Source: Rhizobium sp. 2MFCol3.1 | GTDB taxonomy: Bacteria; Pseudomonadota; Alphaproteobacteria; Rhizobiales; Rhizobiaceae | Direction of reading: 5' to 3' | NCBI RefSeq assembly: GCF_000377565.1 | Contig: NZ_KB898366.1 | Span: 100,906-164,905, forward strand | Length of the DNA stretch: 64,000 nucleotides | Shown: positions 8,193-16,436 of the stretch, in pieces | Layout: each line of letters opens with the position of its first letter | Position numbering within the stretch: the stretch's first letter is position 1 | Position numbers and translations under genes: made by a program | The notes under the pieces: generated by a model | What the model was told of the DNA's origin: nothing | The model's input: the letters and a program-made list of their open reading frames with translations, nothing else | The model's database searches: none

Positions 8193-9239
8193 TCAGTTCA
8201 TGACCGTAAGACGGTCGTCCTTGGCGGGGAGGAAGCTGCGATCGAAAACTTCGGTGAGCGCCGGTGTGCGCGGCAATTCCTTTGCCTTGACGATGATATC
8301 GATCGACTTGCCGAGACGGGCGTCATCAACGTCACCGAAGCCGATCTTGGCGATTTCGTCGTGGTTCATCTCGTTGGCGATGGTCGCGTCGAAGCGTTCG
8401 CGCTCGATGGCTGGCTTGATGAGCGGTTCGCGCTTCTGAACGGCGGCGATCGCTGCGTCCGGATCCTTGATCGCGTCCTTGATGCTCTTATTGATCGCGC
8501 GCAGGAAGCCCTTCACCGCGTCGGGATTGTCCTTGACCAGCTTCTTGGAGGCAATGATGGCGTTCGAATAGAGATCCATTCCGTAGTCGCCGTAACGAAT
8601 GAAGCGCAGTTCCTTGTCGGGATCGACACCGATGAGCTTGGAGCTGAAGCGGATCGTGTTGACATAGCCGAACACGCCTTCGACCTGGCCCTTCATCAGC
8701 ATCTGCTCGCGAAGGTTCGGCTGCATGTTGGTGATGTTCACCTTGGTGCAGTCGATCTTGGTGATGGAGCACAGCGCCGGGAAGAGCTTGAGCGCGCCAT
8801 CATTGGCCGCGCCACCCAGCGTGTGGCCAGGAAAATCGGCCGGCGACTTGATTGGGCTGTCTGCCTTTACGGCGACGGTGAAGGGCGGCTGGCTGTACAT
8901 CATGAAGACACCAACGGGCGCGTCTTCCGGCTTCTTGGCGGCGAGTTCGATCAAGGCGTTGATGTCGCCGAACGCCATGTCATAGGCGCCGTTGGCAACC
9001 AGCGGAACGCCTGCACCGGAGCCGTTGCCCTGGTCGAACGTCACATCGAGGCCTTCCTCCTTGAAGTAACCCTTGTCCTCGGCGAGGAAAAGTAGGCCCT
9101 GCGGCCCCTCATACTTCCAGTTCAGGACCATCTTGATGCTAGTTTCGGCATGTGCCGCGGTGCCTGTCAATGCGGAAAGTGCTGTGGCGGCGGCAAGCGC
9201 CAGCATACGGGCGCGCGTCTTCATCTGGTGATTAGCCAT
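8193..9239 (-). CDS. ABC transporter solute-binding protein, NMT1/THI5-like
   Basis: A 348-residue periplasmic binding protein: signal peptide of about 30 residues (LALAAATALSALTGTAAHA) followed by the NMT1/THI5 fold (MVLNWKYEGPQGLLFLAEDKGYFKEEGLDV). It is the first gene of the operon and sets substrate specificity. The ATG at 9239 was preferred over an upstream start because the signal peptide begins there. It is clearly paralogous to the protein encoded at 11820-12833: they share the KGYF-EEGLDV, GAYD-FGD-NA and DIYSN/DLYSN segments. Confidence 0.88.
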   Translation of the reverse strand: MANHQMKTRARMLALAAATALSALTGTAAHAETSIKMVLNWKYEGPQGLLFLAEDKGYFKEEGLDVTFDQGNGSGAGVPLVANGAYDMAFGDINALIELAAKKPEDAPVGVFMMYSQPPFTVAVKADSPIKSPADFPGHTLGGAANDGALKLFPALCSITKIDCTKVNITNMQPNLREQMLMKGQVEGVFGYVNTIRFSSKLIGVDPDKELRFIRYGDYGMDLYSNAIIASKKLVKDNPDAVKGFLRAINKSIKDAIKDPDAAIAAVQKREPLIKPAIERERFDATIANEMNHDEIAKIGFGDVDDARLGKSIDIIVKAKELPRTPALTEVFDRSFLPAKDDRLTVMN

Positions 9240-9311
9240 TGTTGTTCCCCTTGTCCGGTCGTGGGAGGCCGCCTTTGTCGCGGCTTGTTCTTTGATGTTG
9301 CAATGCGAGAG

Positions 9312-9329
9312 TACACGGTCCAGTGTGTA
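9312..9329. promoter_or_regulatory. Candidate LysR operator in the divergent promoter
   Basis: The inverted half-sites TACAC (9312-9316) and GTGTA (9325-9329) lie between the divergent LysR gene and the ABC operon. The hexamer GTGTAT recurs at 9325 and 9347, two helical turns apart. LysR proteins usually bind interrupted dyads in such shared promoters. The exact site is a guess. Confidence 0.35.
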
Positions 9330-9387
9330 TCTCAACCGCAATTTTTGTGTATGAACGGTGCCAAAAAGGCCTCACTCGGAGCAAGCG

Positions 9388-10278
9388 ATGCGTCATCTGA
9401 AATTGCTGCAACAAGTCTCTGAAATCGCCAAAGCGGGCTCGATCCGCCAGGCGGCGGAGCGGATGAACATCACGGCATCGGCGATGAACCGCAAGATCCA
9501 GGATCTGGAGTTGGAGATAGGAACGCCGATATTCGAACGGCGTGCGCGTGGCGTGAAGTTGACCACGGCGGGTGAATTGTTTGTGCGCTATGCCAGAAGT
9601 CAGATCGCCGATGCTGAGCGGCTGAGTTCACAAGTCGAAGACCTGCGTGGCTTAAGGCGCGGACCGGTGAAGATCGCCTGCAGCCAGGCGCTTGCACTCG
9701 ACTTTCTGCCGTTTCAGATCGGGGAGTTCCGAAAGGACAACCCTCGGCTCGTTTTCGATCTGAAGGTGATGGACCATAACGCGGCGATCAACGCGCTCGT
9801 CGAATACGATGTCGATCTCGCTCTGGTCTACCGAGCCTACATGCGGCCGGGCATACGCATATTAACCTCGCTGCCGCAGCGATTGGTCGCGATCATGCGG
9901 GAAGATCACCCGCTGGCGTCCAAGCAGGTGCTTCGGCTTTCCGATTGTGTCGGACAGCCGCTCGCATTGCCGGATCAAAGCCTCGGCGGGCGACAGGTTC
10001 TCGATGAGGTGATTGCCCGCCGCGACTTCCGGTTCGACATCATGGCGGAATCGAATTCGTTCGAGATGCTGAGAGGGCTGGTTCTTCGCGGAAACATGAT
10101 CTCATTCCAGATCGAGGCCGGCGCGCCGCGGCAGGATTTCGGGATGGGGCTGGTCGGCCGGCCGATAGACGAGCGCGACATACCGCGCTCCGACCTCGTA
10201 CTGTGCCAACTCAGGGGACGCGTCCTGCCGATCGCCGCGTCCAGCTTCGCGGATAGGCTGGTCAAGGCGATGACGTAG
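9388..10278 (+). CDS. LysR-family transcriptional regulator
   Basis: A 296-residue LysR protein: N-terminal winged HTH (about 1-60, GSIRQAAERMNITASAMNRKIQDLE) and a C-terminal effector-binding domain. The ATG at 9388 follows GGAG with 6-nt spacing; an upstream ATG at 9358 has none. It is transcribed away from the ABC/amidohydrolase operon, the usual layout for a LysR activator of the adjacent operon. The effector is presumably the imported compound or a breakdown product. Confidence 0.88.
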   Translation: MRHLKLLQQVSEIAKAGSIRQAAERMNITASAMNRKIQDLELEIGTPIFERRARGVKLTTAGELFVRYARSQIADAERLSSQVEDLRGLRRGPVKIACSQALALDFLPFQIGEFRKDNPRLVFDLKVMDHNAAINALVEYDVDLALVYRAYMRPGIRILTSLPQRLVAIMREDHPLASKQVLRLSDCVGQPLALPDQSLGGRQVLDEVIARRDFRFDIMAESNSFEMLRGLVLRGNMISFQIEAGAPRQDFGMGLVGRPIDERDIPRSDLVLCQLRGRVLPIAASSFADRLVKAMT

Positions 10279-10323
10279 ATCGAACGCTCACCGCGCGCTG
10301 AACCTGGGCGCGGAAGCTGCGCT

Positions 10324-11760
10324 CTAGCAGCAACCGCGATAATGCGCGCCGATCAACGGTTCGAGTGCCGCGAATGCATCCTGGATATGCTGCGTCGAAC
10401 CGATCGCCGCTCGATATTGCTGGCGAAGCGCCGTTTCAACGGATTCGAGATCGATCCCAAGTACCTTGCCGTCCCCCACGATCGTCTTCCCGCCACGGAT
10501 CACCTCGACGACGTCCCTTTGCGTTGCACGCGCGAAGAGATAGTGGCGAGGATCGACCTCCATCACGCGGTCCCGGTCCAGCCGGTCGAGATCGAGCAGC
10601 AAGAGGTCAGCGGGCATGCCGACGTCTATGCGTCCGCCGGCAGGGAGACCGACCATCTCGCGCCCGGTTGCGCAGGCCGCGGCCAGCGCATCAGCGGGCG
10701 TGATCTCCTCGTCGAAAGCCACGCCAGCATTGAGCATGCGAAACAGGCGCAGTTCCCGCAGGGCGTCATCGTCCTCGTCGAACGCGCATCCGTCAAGGCC
10801 GATGCCATAGCGAAGCCCCGACGCCTTCATCCGTCCCGCGCGCGCGATGCCGGATTTCAGGTGCAAATTCGAAGAGGGATTGACGGCGATCTTCACGCCG
10901 TGGCTCGCCAGGACAGAGAGTTCTTCCGGCCTTGCCCAAACACAATGCGCGACCGTCAGGCGAGGGGACAGCAGGCCGATTTCACGCAGACGTTCGATGA
11001 TACCACCGGGATAGGTGCGGTCGGCCCACCTGCGCTGTTCACGCGTTTCCAAAAGATGGATGTGGATGCGGCGACCGGTCTCCGCCGATGCGCTGGCGAT
11101 CGCTTCCAAAAGGCCGTCGGAGCACCATTGCACACCGGTGGGGCCGAATTGGACATCGACATGCAACTCATTTTCCAGTTCCGAGGCAACGTCCGAAACG
11201 CGCTTGATCTGTTCTTCGGGCGACATCGTCTCCGCCCGCCAGATATCGTCGATCTTGTATCGATCGGCGAGCTTTGCCGCGATGTCGGTATGGTCGCCGT
11301 AGACGATCGGGTTCCGATCCCGCATGGCGATCGCAAAACCGATCGACACGCCGACATCCGAAGCAGCGCGGGCATAGTCGTGCGCTTCTTTCGCCAGAGG
11401 CTCACGGCCCATGGGGCGGATCAGGTGCACCATGACGGCAACGCAGCCGCCGCGCGCGGATCGCCCGAATGACGCGGCCGCTGCGAGGTAGGGATCAACG
11501 GCCGGCATGACGGCAAGCGAAGGCAGCCAGGTCTCAAGCGGCTTCATCCCGGCGCCGAACGACGTTGGCGACAGCGGTCGTGCGTGATTGTGTCCATCGA
11601 CCAATGCGGGCATGGCCAGGATACGCGGCGTTGCGGCATCGTCAGTTGCTGATCGGATGGCGGTGATACGGCCCGATTCGACCCGGATTTCGACTGGTCC
11701 AACCGGCTCGTAGCTCTCTCCGATGAGGGCCTTGGCCACAATGATTTGACGGTCACTCAT
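10324..11760 (-). CDS. Amidohydrolase family protein (TRZ/ATZ, cytosine-deaminase-like)
   Basis: A 478-residue metal-dependent hydrolase of the TRZ/ATZ/cytosine deaminase group. The HxH motif DGHNHAR (about 57-63), HIHLLE, VAHCVWA and the Asp in GIGLDGCAFDEDDD are all present, so the mononuclear metal site looks intact. These enzymes deaminate or dechlorinate N-heterocycles. It lies in the same orientation just after the paralogous binding-protein gene. I preferred the ATG at 11760 because GAGA precedes it by 6 nt; another ATG is at 11766. The substrate is unknown. Confidence 0.82.
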   Translation of the reverse strand: MSDRQIIVAKALIGESYEPVGPVEIRVESGRITAIRSATDDAATPRILAMPALVDGHNHARPLSPTSFGAGMKPLETWLPSLAVMPAVDPYLAAAASFGRSARGGCVAVMVHLIRPMGREPLAKEAHDYARAASDVGVSIGFAIAMRDRNPIVYGDHTDIAAKLADRYKIDDIWRAETMSPEEQIKRVSDVASELENELHVDVQFGPTGVQWCSDGLLEAIASASAETGRRIHIHLLETREQRRWADRTYPGGIIERLREIGLLSPRLTVAHCVWARPEELSVLASHGVKIAVNPSSNLHLKSGIARAGRMKASGLRYGIGLDGCAFDEDDDALRELRLFRMLNAGVAFDEEITPADALAAACATGREMVGLPAGGRIDVGMPADLLLLDLDRLDRDRVMEVDPRHYLFARATQRDVVEVIRGGKTIVGDGKVLGIDLESVETALRQQYRAAIGSTQHIQDAFAALEPLIGAHYRGCC

Positions 11761-11819
11761 AAGCATTCTCGTTAACGGTGGGCGAACTCCGATGAAATCC
11801 GGAGCTCGCCTATTTGAGA

Positions 11820-12833
11820 TCAGTTGACGGTTCTCTCAGCAAGAGGCGGAAGGTATTCGGCCGTGAATACCTTGTCTGGCGTCACGTCGCCCTTAAGCTC
11901 GTAGGCAGCCTTGATGCTGGAGATCGATCTCGTCAGGCGCGAGACATCCACATCACCGACGCCAACCTTGCCGGTTTCTTCCGACACGATCAGGTTCTTG
12001 ATGGCGAATTCGATCCGGCGCTTTTCCAGCTGCTCGTTTATCAGCGGCTCGACGGCCTTGACTGTCGCCGCGCCGAGCGCGGGATCATGCATGACCTCGA
12101 TCATGGCCCTGTTCACGGCCTTCACCAGTCCCCGAACGGCTTCCGGATGTTCGTTGATCAATTTGCGGGAGACCATCAGGCCGTTGGAATAGATGTCCAC
12201 GCCGTGAGCACCATAATTGTACCAGGTGAAATCCTTGTCGGGGTCCAGACCAAGACCGATCAGGTTCAGATAGCTGGTGACATTGAAGACCAGGCTTGCA
12301 TCCACGTTTCCACGGATCAGCATCTGCTCCTGGATATTCGGTGCGACGTTGACCATTTCCACGCTGCTTGGATCGATGCCGACATTCGAGGTCAACGCGG
12401 GGAAGAGGCGGCCCGCGGCCGAGCCGGCCGGGCTTCCAATCTTGAGACCGGCCAGCTTTTTCAGGTCGGTGACCGGGCCATCCTTCTTGACCAGAACTGA
12501 AAACGGCGGCTGATTGTAGATCTGATAGACCATGACAGGCGATACGTCGGGCTTCATCAACGCATTCTGGATGATGGCGTTCATATCGCCGAAGCCTGCG
12601 TCATAGGCGCCGGACATGATGCGTGTGACCGTCACCGCCGAGCCTTCTCCCTGATCGATCTGGACATCCAGTCCCTCGTCGGCGAAGTAGCCTTTTTCCT
12701 TGGCAAGATAGAACCAGGCGTGGATACCCTGGATCTTCCAGTCGAGCGTCAATTTGATCGGAAGATTGGCCGCATGAACATGCGACGCGAACATCAGCGC
12801 GGGTATTATCAGTGACCGGATGAATTTTTTCAT
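11820..12833 (-). CDS. Second NMT1/THI5-like solute-binding protein
   Basis: A 337-residue periplasmic binding protein with a short signal peptide (FIRSLIIPALMFASHVHA) and the NMT1/THI5 fold (LTLDWKIQGIHAWFYLAKEK). It is a paralogue of the protein at 8193-9239. No permease or ATPase gene accompanies it here, so it may deliver a related ligand to the permease/ATPase pair encoded at 4270-5882. It forms a two-gene unit with the TRZ/ATZ-type amidohydrolase downstream (53-59 bp gap). Start at 12833 with GGAA upstream. Confidence 0.85.
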   Translation of the reverse strand: MKKFIRSLIIPALMFASHVHAANLPIKLTLDWKIQGIHAWFYLAKEKGYFADEGLDVQIDQGEGSAVTVTRIMSGAYDAGFGDMNAIIQNALMKPDVSPVMVYQIYNQPPFSVLVKKDGPVTDLKKLAGLKIGSPAGSAAGRLFPALTSNVGIDPSSVEMVNVAPNIQEQMLIRGNVDASLVFNVTSYLNLIGLGLDPDKDFTWYNYGAHGVDIYSNGLMVSRKLINEHPEAVRGLVKAVNRAMIEVMHDPALGAATVKAVEPLINEQLEKRRIEFAIKNLIVSEETGKVGVGDVDVSRLTRSISSIKAAYELKGDVTPDKVFTAEYLPPLAERTVN

Positions 12834-13335
12834 TTGTGTTCCCATTCTGAAGGCCGTGTCATGCGACATGACGCGGCAATGCGCGGTGGCGCGTGCAATC
12901 CCGGCAACAACCGTTGCCGCCGCAGGCGCCGATGGCATCTGTGGTTCGCGGACCGCCAGGTTGTCAGAGTGTCTGCCGTTGAAGCGAGGCTGGATTGTGC
13001 GCCTGGATGTCGAAAGACATCGACACGTTAGAACCGGTCGCCGATGCCGGCTACTGCTCTTTACGCGCGCGAGCGATGACAAAATGGCTTCACTGGAGGC
13101 GGTGGGTGGGGCAGAGGGCGCGCTGGGACGCCTGGATGGCATCACCATTCTGCTGCCTAGCATTCGGGACAACTCGTGAACTATTCCGGAATTGGCGCGG
13201 CCCGTTCGGGGAACGTTTGTCCGCTGTTCCGATATCCGCGTTGTGGAGTTAGCCCGTAAGGATTTCGTTTCAGCCTTCAGACACGAGCATTCTTGAGCTT
13301 TCACGGCTTCGATATATAGTTCGGATGATGCCACC
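12834..13335. other. 500-bp gene-free region upstream of the second binding protein
   Basis: No convincing coding sequence on either strand. It contains a perfect 15-bp dyad (12858-12872) and a small GAAA-loop hairpin (13006-13021). A promoter for the binding-protein operon must lie here. I see no known riboswitch signature. Confidence 0.5.
12858..12872. promoter_or_regulatory. Perfect dyad GTCATG-CGA-CATGAC
   Basis: Two exact 6-bp arms (12858-12863 and 12867-12872) around CGA, 25 bp upstream of the binding-protein start codon. The position suits an operator close to or within the 5' leader. The regulator is unknown. Confidence 0.35.
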
Positions 13336-13710
13336 TCACTTCGTCGGCTGAGATCGCGCGCTCAGTTTATTTCCATCAGGATCGCGGAGATATGCGACGA
13401 ACGCCCCGTTCGGACGCTCCGAGGGCGGGCTCTCGATTGCTGTGCCACCGTTCGCCGTGCCCGCGGAATGCCAACCCAAAACATGATCTGGGCTCGTGGC
13501 GGCGATACCGATGGTCCCGCCGTTGGCGGCCGTTGCCGGATTGCCATCGATCGGTTTCGTGATCATCAGCCGACCGCCCTCGTGGGCGTATATCAGCCTG
13601 CCTCTCGCATCCATCTCGCCGGGCTTGCCTCCCAGTGCGACGAACGTGGCGTCGTGAAACCGTCTAGCTTGCTCCAGGTCGTTGCTGCCAATCATGACGT
13701 GCGTGAACAT
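13336..13710 (-). CDS. VOC (glyoxalase/dioxygenase) family protein
   Basis: A 124-residue single VOC domain, starting MFTHVMIGSNDLEQARRFHD and ending with the typical AYLRDPDGNKL strand. These proteins form metal sites from paired beta-alpha-beta-beta-beta units, and many are unassigned glyoxalase-like proteins. The ATG at 13710 was chosen because the family starts here; upstream codons do not match. It lies 500 bp ahead of the binding-protein operon and is probably an independent gene. Confidence 0.85.
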   Translation of the reverse strand: MFTHVMIGSNDLEQARRFHDATFVALGGKPGEMDARGRLIYAHEGGRLMITKPIDGNPATAANGGTIGIAATSPDHVLGWHSAGTANGGTAIESPPSERPNGAFVAYLRDPDGNKLSARSQPTK

Positions 13711-13927
13711 TGCATCATCTCCCGAAATGGTATGAGCGCGCGACACAGGTCTAACCGCGCGAGGGGATACTACACCGGGCCGAATCAAATCCAGACAAAA
13801 TTAGGTCAGATAGCGTCAGCCACGAGTGGCATCGCTTTCGTCAAACCAGCAACCGATCAATGCAGTGGCGCAAAGCCGGCAACAAAAGCCGTCAGATTGG
13901 CGTATTCTTACTCGCTAGGAGTTTGCG

Positions 13928-14158
13928 TCAATCCGAGAACTTAACAGTGACCCCGCGCTGGCGAAAATACGCCTTCATCCGTTTCCGGCCCTCGCGATTG
14001 CTCTGCACGAGCTTGGCGGGGTCGAACAGGGCCTCTTTCTGGCCTGCACGCGTCAGCGCCGCCTTGAGGTCTGCGATGCGCTCGTCGATATCGACATTGT
14101 CGGCCTGAAGGGATTCATAGATCCGCTTCGTTGCATCTTCTACGGTCAGTTCACTCAT
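13928..14158 (-). CDS. Conserved hypothetical small protein
   Basis: A 76-residue soluble, charged protein (ATKRIYESLQADNVDIDERIADLKAAL), probably helical, with a basic tail. GGGAA precedes the ATG at 14158 by 7 nt. The even codon use and good ribosome binding site support a real gene. No domain is recognised. Confidence 0.6.
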   Translation of the reverse strand: MSELTVEDATKRIYESLQADNVDIDERIADLKAALTRAGQKEALFDPAKLVQSNREGRKRMKAYFRQRGVTVKFSD

Positions 14159-14192
14159 TGTCATGTTCCCGGTTTCCGTGTAGCGCTCGGTT

Positions 14193-14702
14193 TCACGCCG
14201 CCAGTTTCAGTTCAAGCTTCCACGTATCCTGGGGATTGTGCTTGGACTCGTGGATCGAAAGGCCGCTGCCTTCCATATCGATTTGCATAGTCGCCAGGAG
14301 CCAATCAGCGGGCATCACACAGGGCAAGGCTTCTTTATTGAGTAAATCGATTAGTTCGTTCTCAGTCGCGAGGCCATTGCGGGACTGCTGACCAGCGCGG
14401 TCGAGGGTCCATAGATAGCGTATAGTCAAAGTCTGTAGTCCATGCGTTATTCGAGCAGCCTCTCTACAGCCCGGGTCCACCAAGATCAAGTTCGGCACTT
14501 TCTCACAACCCGTTGAGATCCGGATGATTAGCGTGAAGACAAGGCCCTGAGCGTTGCGTGTGCGCCGGAGGACGTCGACGAAATTCTGGGAGCAATTGTT
14601 GACAACGCATTCAAAATCCTGCTCCCGGCTGCGCCAAGTATTCAAGTTCGGCGACCGTCGACTGTCGGCCAAGTGACCGATTGCGATGCGGGAAGCGGCC
14701 AT
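14193..14702 (-). CDS. Doubtful hypothetical ORF overlapping the DUF924 gene
   Basis: The open frame runs through the 3' end of the DUF924 gene, so any real protein would start downstream of about 14610. The C-terminal part (ENELIDLLNKEALPC and the amphipathic HNPQDTWKLELKLAA tail) has plausible codon use, but no domain is recognised and no clear ribosome binding site was found. Treat as uncertain. Confidence 0.3.
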   Translation of the reverse strand: MAASRIAIGHLADSRRSPNLNTWRSREQDFECVVNNCSQNFVDVLRRTRNAQGLVFTLIIRISTGCEKVPNLILVDPGCREAARITHGLQTLTIRYLWTLDRAGQQSRNGLATENELIDLLNKEALPCVMPADWLLATMQIDMEGSGLSIHESKHNPQDTWKLELKLAA

Positions 14703-15162
14703 ATGACCTGATCACCTCTCGGTGGCGGATCGCATAGTCGAGGTATTCTTCATCGCCCAGCTCGCTGAACAGTGCAACGGAGCGATCCTGATGCGCGATA
14801 TCCTCCGCATGTTCGAACGGCATGTAGAAGAAAACGCGGAGTTCCGGCGGGACAAGCTTGTCGTGGCCCGATCTGAGCGCCAATTCGGCTTCGGCCAAGG
14901 CAAGGCCGTCAGTCGCGAATGCGAGCGCTGTTCCGCGGTAGATGTTGCGGGCAAACTGATCGAGCACGACAATCAGCGCGAGATGGTTTGCGGCGTTTTC
15001 CCGCCATTCGGGGCTCGGACCAGCTGCGAGCGCAAGATGGGTGTCGCGGAACTGGTTCTTGATTTCGGCGTCGAGCTCAGTGGCGCCACGGAACCAGTCG
15101 TCGCGCCCGCACTTCTTGAACCAGAAGTTATAGACGTCCTCAGGTGTACAGATCGAACTCAC
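14611..15162 (-). CDS. DUF924 family protein
   Basis: A 183-residue protein with the DUF924 hallmarks: TPEDVYNFWF near the start, LALIVVLDQFARNIYRGTA (about 70-88), and the FFYMPFEHAEDI segment (about 118-129). The fold is all-helical and TPR-like; the function is unknown. The GTG at 15162 is preceded by a perfect AAGGAGG, which decides the start over an upstream ATG. The length fits the family. Confidence 0.85.
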   Translation of the reverse strand: MSSICTPEDVYNFWFKKCGRDDWFRGATELDAEIKNQFRDTHLALAAGPSPEWRENAANHLALIVVLDQFARNIYRGTALAFATDGLALAEAELALRSGHDKLVPPELRVFFYMPFEHAEDIAHQDRSVALFSELGDEEYLDYAIRHREVIRSYGRFPHRNRSLGRQSTVAELEYLAQPGAGF

Positions 15163-15226
15163 GTATCCTCCTTGCGCCGCAGCTGGCTGCTGCCATGATG
15201 CGAGGCTCTCCAAAACCTGCGCGCCC

Positions 15227-15427
15227 CTAGCGCTCTTTCGCTCTTCGCCACTTCAACAAGAGACCGAACCCTGGCCCAACAAGGATACCAGCTAGGACCC
15301 ATTCAAAGAGCGTGAGTGGCCGCTCGTCGGGATCGTGTCCGGTTAAATATAGGAAAAGGAAGAAACCCGCGACACCCACGACGATTGCGCATATGGCAGC
15401 AACTGGCCCCTTGTTTTTGGATTGCAT
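15227..15427 (-). CDS. Small two-helix membrane protein
   Basis: A 66-residue protein with two hydrophobic helices (PVAAICAIVVGVAGFFLFLY and FEWVLAGILVGPGFGLLL), a short polar loop between them and a basic C-terminus. Inner-membrane location is likely. No family is recognised. Confidence 0.6.
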   Translation of the reverse strand: MQSKNKGPVAAICAIVVGVAGFFLFLYLTGHDPDERPLTLFEWVLAGILVGPGFGLLLKWRRAKER

Positions 15428-15459
15428 TCGGCTTCGTCCCCCTCAGCGACTTGGTAAGT

Positions 15460-15729
15460 CTAGGGGAACTTCATATTTATGCAAGCCGCGACGTCACAGT
15501 GTAACTGCGATAACGCTAAGTTGGGGGAGGGGGTGAGCTTGGCCGCGATGATGACGCCTACGAAACCGCCGGCGCACGCGATCCACCGCCCGGTTCCGAC
15601 TGTTTCCTTCAGCACGAGAATAGACAGGAAGACGGTGATGATCGGCGCTGAGAAGTACAGTGTCGTAAGTTTGGCGCTTCGTAAAGTTTTACCTGGTCCG
15701 CTTCTTGCAAAGGAAAGATACATTAGCAT
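15460..15729 (-). pseudogene. Fragment of a DMT/EamA-family transporter
   Basis: Residues from LRSAKLTTLYFSAPIITVFL through LGFVG-like ACAGGFVGVIIAAKL match the helix 3-4 region of the N-terminal EamA repeat of drug/metabolite transporters. Sequence on both sides is unrelated, so only about 60 codons of a 300-codon gene remain. It is not a functional transporter. Confidence 0.65.
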
Positions 15730-15746
15730 TTTCTGGGAGAAGCGTC

Positions 15747-16043
15747 ATGGAATGCTACAGATCGCAGAGTTTCCTGCCGCTGATCTTGGTCGTCCGGCAA
15801 AGAACGATCAGAATTAGGACATTGCTCGATGCCGCAAACGCACTGCTCACCCATTGGGACGAAGATGACGGCGAAGAATACGTGATCGCCGTGAAAGAAT
15901 GTCTTGATGCGATAAGAGGACAAAGCACCGCTGAGAACGCCAGGGCCGCGCTCATTCGGGCGGTGACCGAGGCTGGCATGGGTGTCATCACGCTCGTTTC
16001 TCCTGCACAAACGCCGACGGTTCGCGCGAGGACCGCTGCGTGA
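15747..16043 (+). CDS. DUF982 family protein
   Basis: A 98-residue protein whose core (LLDAANALLTHWDEDDGEEY, then CLDAIRGQSTAENARAALI-AVTEAGM) matches DUF982, a small family expanded in Rhizobiaceae and of unknown function. The ATG at 15747 follows GGGAG with good spacing. The gene lies between the DMT fragment and the signalling operon and points the other way. Confidence 0.75.
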   Translation: MECYRSQSFLPLILVVRQRTIRIRTLLDAANALLTHWDEDDGEEYVIAVKECLDAIRGQSTAENARAALIRAVTEAGMGVITLVSPAQTPTVRARTAA

Positions 16044-16090
16044 TCCGCCATATGTCCGTGGACGACGATCTGCGCGGTTGCAAAATGGGA

Positions 16091-16429
16091 TCAAGCTAGT
16101 CGAAGGTCTAGCTGCGGGTAGAGTTTCTTCAAGTTCGGGAGCGACTTTGATTGCCAAGGATACTGGCTTGTCCCCTTTATGACCAACTGAACGTCAGGTT
16201 TTTTCCGAGCCTCGATCGTCAGTTTTGCCAGAAGGTTGATGCCGGACGAATTGAGGAACTCCAATCCGGTCAGATTGAGGATGACGCGCTCATGCTCGGC
16301 TCCCAACATAGCTGAAGCCAACGAAAAGATGGGGGCATAGGCATCCGGCCCTGCCAACCGCAAGACACCGTCGAAAAACACTTCGTTTCCTTCCGCCCAC
16401 ACTCTGAAGTCTTCGTCTCTGATTTCCAT
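16091..16429 (-). CDS. STAS-domain anti-sigma-antagonist-like switch protein (slr1659-type)
   Basis: A 112-residue STAS protein. In LEFLNSSGINLL the serines at 61-62 sit where partner-switch antagonists are phosphorylated. It is the last gene of the signalling operon, 7 bp after the HATPase gene. By family logic the HATPase-type protein phosphorylates it and the PP2C phosphatase encoded two genes upstream removes the phosphate, so the free form can bind a target. Which protein it binds here is not shown by the sequence; the operon's GGDEF-EAL or STAS-methyltransferase proteins are candidates. Confidence 0.82.
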   Translation of the reverse strand: MEIRDEDFRVWAEGNEVFFDGVLRLAGPDAYAPIFSLASAMLGAEHERVILNLTGLEFLNSSGINLLAKLTIEARKKPDVQLVIKGTSQYPWQSKSLPNLKKLYPQLDLRLA

Positions 16430-16436
16430 CGTTAAC

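Noticed and set aside
8184..9095. 303-codon plus-strand frame opposite the first binding protein
   Set aside because: Shadow frame without domain features, inside a clear NMT1/THI5-type gene.
10291..10313. CCGCGC/GCGCGG hairpin between the convergent LysR and amidohydrolase genes
   Set aside because: Only a 6-bp stem, a long loop and no T-run; too weak to call a terminator.
13006..13021. GATGTC-GAAA-GACATC hairpin
   Set aside because: Six base pairs in a GC-rich region; no associated conserved motif to suggest a riboswitch.
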